From: Gammaproteobacteria bacterium | GTDB taxonomy: Bacteria; Pseudomonadota; Gammaproteobacteria; Pseudomonadales; Azotimanducaceae_A | Direction: 5' to 3' | Assembly: GCA_026713405.1 (NCBI GenBank) | Contig: JAPOON010000438.1 | Coordinates: 1 to 10,832 of the forward strand | Length of the DNA: 10,832 nucleotides | In this document: positions 6,391 to 10,832 of the stretch, piece by piece | Layout: each line of letters begins with the position of its first letter | Position numbering within the stretch: the stretch's first letter is position 1 | The notes under the pieces: model-generated | What the model was told of the DNA's origin: nothing | What the model saw: only the letters and a program-made list of their open reading frames with translations | The model's database searches: none | Program-made: the position numbers and the translations under genes

Positions 6391-7670
6391 GTGCGCGACT
6401 TCAGGCCATGGCTCGAGGACTGCCCAAGGGATTGGCGCTTGCCGTCGCAATCCTGATCCCGTTGGGCGGTCTCCCGGGGTGTGGCGACCGAGGGCAGGGC
6501 GGCATGGTTCCGGTGCCGGACGCCGTAGCGGACGACGGCGCGTATGAACGCGGGCCGAACAACGGCCGCATGCTCCGGAATGGGGAGTTTGCCGTCGAGC
6601 TGGCTATCTTCGAGACCGGTGTGACGAAGCCGGAGTTTCGCGCCTGGGTCTCCGAGGGCGGCCGCGCACTGAATCCTCGGGGTGTCGACCTGCGCGTCCG
6701 CCTGACCCGGCTCGGCAACCGGGTCGACGAGCACGAGTTTCGCCCGGCTGGTGGGTTCCTTCGCGGTATGTCGACGGTTTACGAACCCCACTCGTTCAGC
6801 GTCAGCGTCACCGCCTCCCACCGCGGGCGCACGCACCGCTGGATGTACGACAGTTTCGAAGGCCGCGCACGCATCGACGCGGAAACGGCGGCGGCGCTGG
6901 GGTTGCGAACCGCGGTCGCCGGGCCGGCGGTGATCGACGAGACGAGTACGGTTTACGGGCGCATCGTGCCGGATCCTGACCGGGTTCTGGAAGTTAGCGC
7001 GCGTTTCGACGGCGCCATCCGCAACGTCCTCGCGAAGCCTGGGGACCGGGTCGGGAAAGGGGATGTGCTGGCCATCGTCGAGAGCAACGAGAGCCTGCAG
7101 GCATACTCCGTCAACGCGCCCATATCGGGCGTGGTCACCGAACGGAGCGCCAACGCCGGCGAGCAGACTTCGGGAAGGCGGCTGTTCACCATCGTTGACC
7201 CATCATCGGTCTGGGCAGAACTGTCGATCTTTCCGGGCGATCAGCAGCGGGTCGCCGTGGGTACGGCGGTGGCGGTTGCGCCGGCTACGGGTGGCGCTTC
7301 GGTCGACGGGTCCATCTCGTATATCGACCTGTTCGCGGCGCCGGACCAGTCGATCGCGGCCCGGGGGGGGCTGGACAACGCTGCCGGAACGCTGGCGCCG
7401 GGGACGTACGTAACCGCCGAGGCGAAGATCGCCCGGCACGAGGTGCCGCTGGCCGTCCGGCGTGCTGCGCTGCAGGGCTTTCGCAATTCAACCGTGGTCT
7501 ATGTGCAGGTCGGCGACCAGTACGAGGTCCGCATGCTGAAGCTGGGCCGGTCGGGGGACGGCTGGGTGGAGGTGCTCGGCGGCCTGGAACCCGGCTCCAT
7601 CTACGTGACCGAAAACAGCTACGTTCTCAAGGCGGAGGTCGAGAAGGACGGTGCAGTTCACCATCACTGA
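6387..7670 (+). CDS. czcB: CzcB-like periplasmic adaptor (membrane fusion protein) of RND metal efflux
   Basis: This 427-residue adaptor would join CzcA in the inner membrane to the CzcC channel. The N-terminus is hydrophobic (14-31) and followed by C32; LPGC resembles a lipobox but has an atypical proline at -2. Residues about 56-165 form an extra N-terminal domain seen in some heavy-metal adaptors, with GPNNGRML (57-63), VELAIFETGV and EPHSF (133-137). The barrel-sandwich (lipoyl) domain spans about 205-284: GAIRNVLAKPGDRVGKGD and APISGVV mark the two halves, separated by only about ten residues, so there is little room for a helical hairpin. A beta-barrel and membrane-proximal domain follow (LAPGTYVTAEAKIA, 336-349). 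The C-terminus is VHHH, a possible metal ligand. A G8 run at 7363-7370 encodes R326-G327-G328 and is in frame. It overlaps czcC by 4 bp; czcA starts 108 nt downstream. Confidence 0.95.
   Translation: MSARLQAMARGLPKGLALAVAILIPLGGLPGCGDRGQGGMVPVPDAVADDGAYERGPNNGRMLRNGEFAVELAIFETGVTKPEFRAWVSEGGRALNPRGVDLRVRLTRLGNRVDEHEFRPAGGFLRGMSTVYEPHSFSVSVTASHRGRTHRWMYDSFEGRARIDAETAAALGLRTAVAGPAVIDETSTVYGRIVPDPDRVLEVSARFDGAIRNVLAKPGDRVGKGDVLAIVESNESLQAYSVNAPISGVVTERSANAGEQTSGRRLFTIVDPSSVWAELSIFPGDQQRVAVGTAVAVAPATGGASVDGSISYIDLFAAPDQSIAARGGLDNAAGTLAPGTYVTAEAKIARHEVPLAVRRAALQGFRNSTVVYVQVGDQYEVRMLKLGRSGDGWVEVLGGLEPGSIYVTENSYVLKAEVEKDGAVHHH

Positions 7671-10832
<3,162 letters not shown>

Overview
The window is high-GC DNA from a Gram-negative bacterium. 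A TonB-dependent outer-membrane receptor and an RND/TolC-type tripartite efflux operon both require an outer membrane. The mix of TonB receptor, GPH-type transporter, crotonase and czc-like efflux suggests an environmental proteobacterium (gamma- or alphaproteobacterial), but nothing here fixes the genus. No rRNA, tRNA, CRISPR, insertion sequence or phage gene was seen.

Left part (2-4233): a 5'-truncated TonB-dependent receptor is followed 60 bp later, on the same strand, by a GPH-family MFS transporter. Together they look like an outer- plus inner-membrane uptake route for one organic substrate. A crotonase-fold enoyl-CoA hydratase/isomerase gene faces them convergently. A bulged hairpin lies between the convergent genes, and an inverted repeat lies just upstream of the crotonase gene. 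The substrate cannot be read from the sequence; CoA-linked catabolism of whatever is imported is an inference from adjacency.

Middle (4234-5073): a mostly non-coding stretch leads into the efflux operon. It carries a perfect 18-bp palindrome, a probable small exported histidine-rich protein, and a second perfect 17-bp palindrome just before czcC.

Right part (5074-10832): czcC, czcB and czcA encode a heavy-metal RND efflux system: TolC-like outer-membrane channel, periplasmic adaptor and proton-driven pump. czcC and czcB overlap by ATGA. CzcA carries the D402/D408/E415 charged set in the DFG..VDGAV..VEN motif typical of Zn/Co/Cd/Ni-type pumps and not of Cu/Ag CusA-type pumps. Its 3' end is cut by the window edge. 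The exported His-rich protein upstream fits a periplasmic metal buffer or sensor.

The core genes belong to known families. The less ordinary points are the His-rich leader gene, the two operator-like palindromes, an adaptor with almost no room for an alpha-helical hairpin between its lipoyl halves, a G8 run inside czcB, and unusual active-site surroundings in the crotonase. I found no convincing wholly new system.
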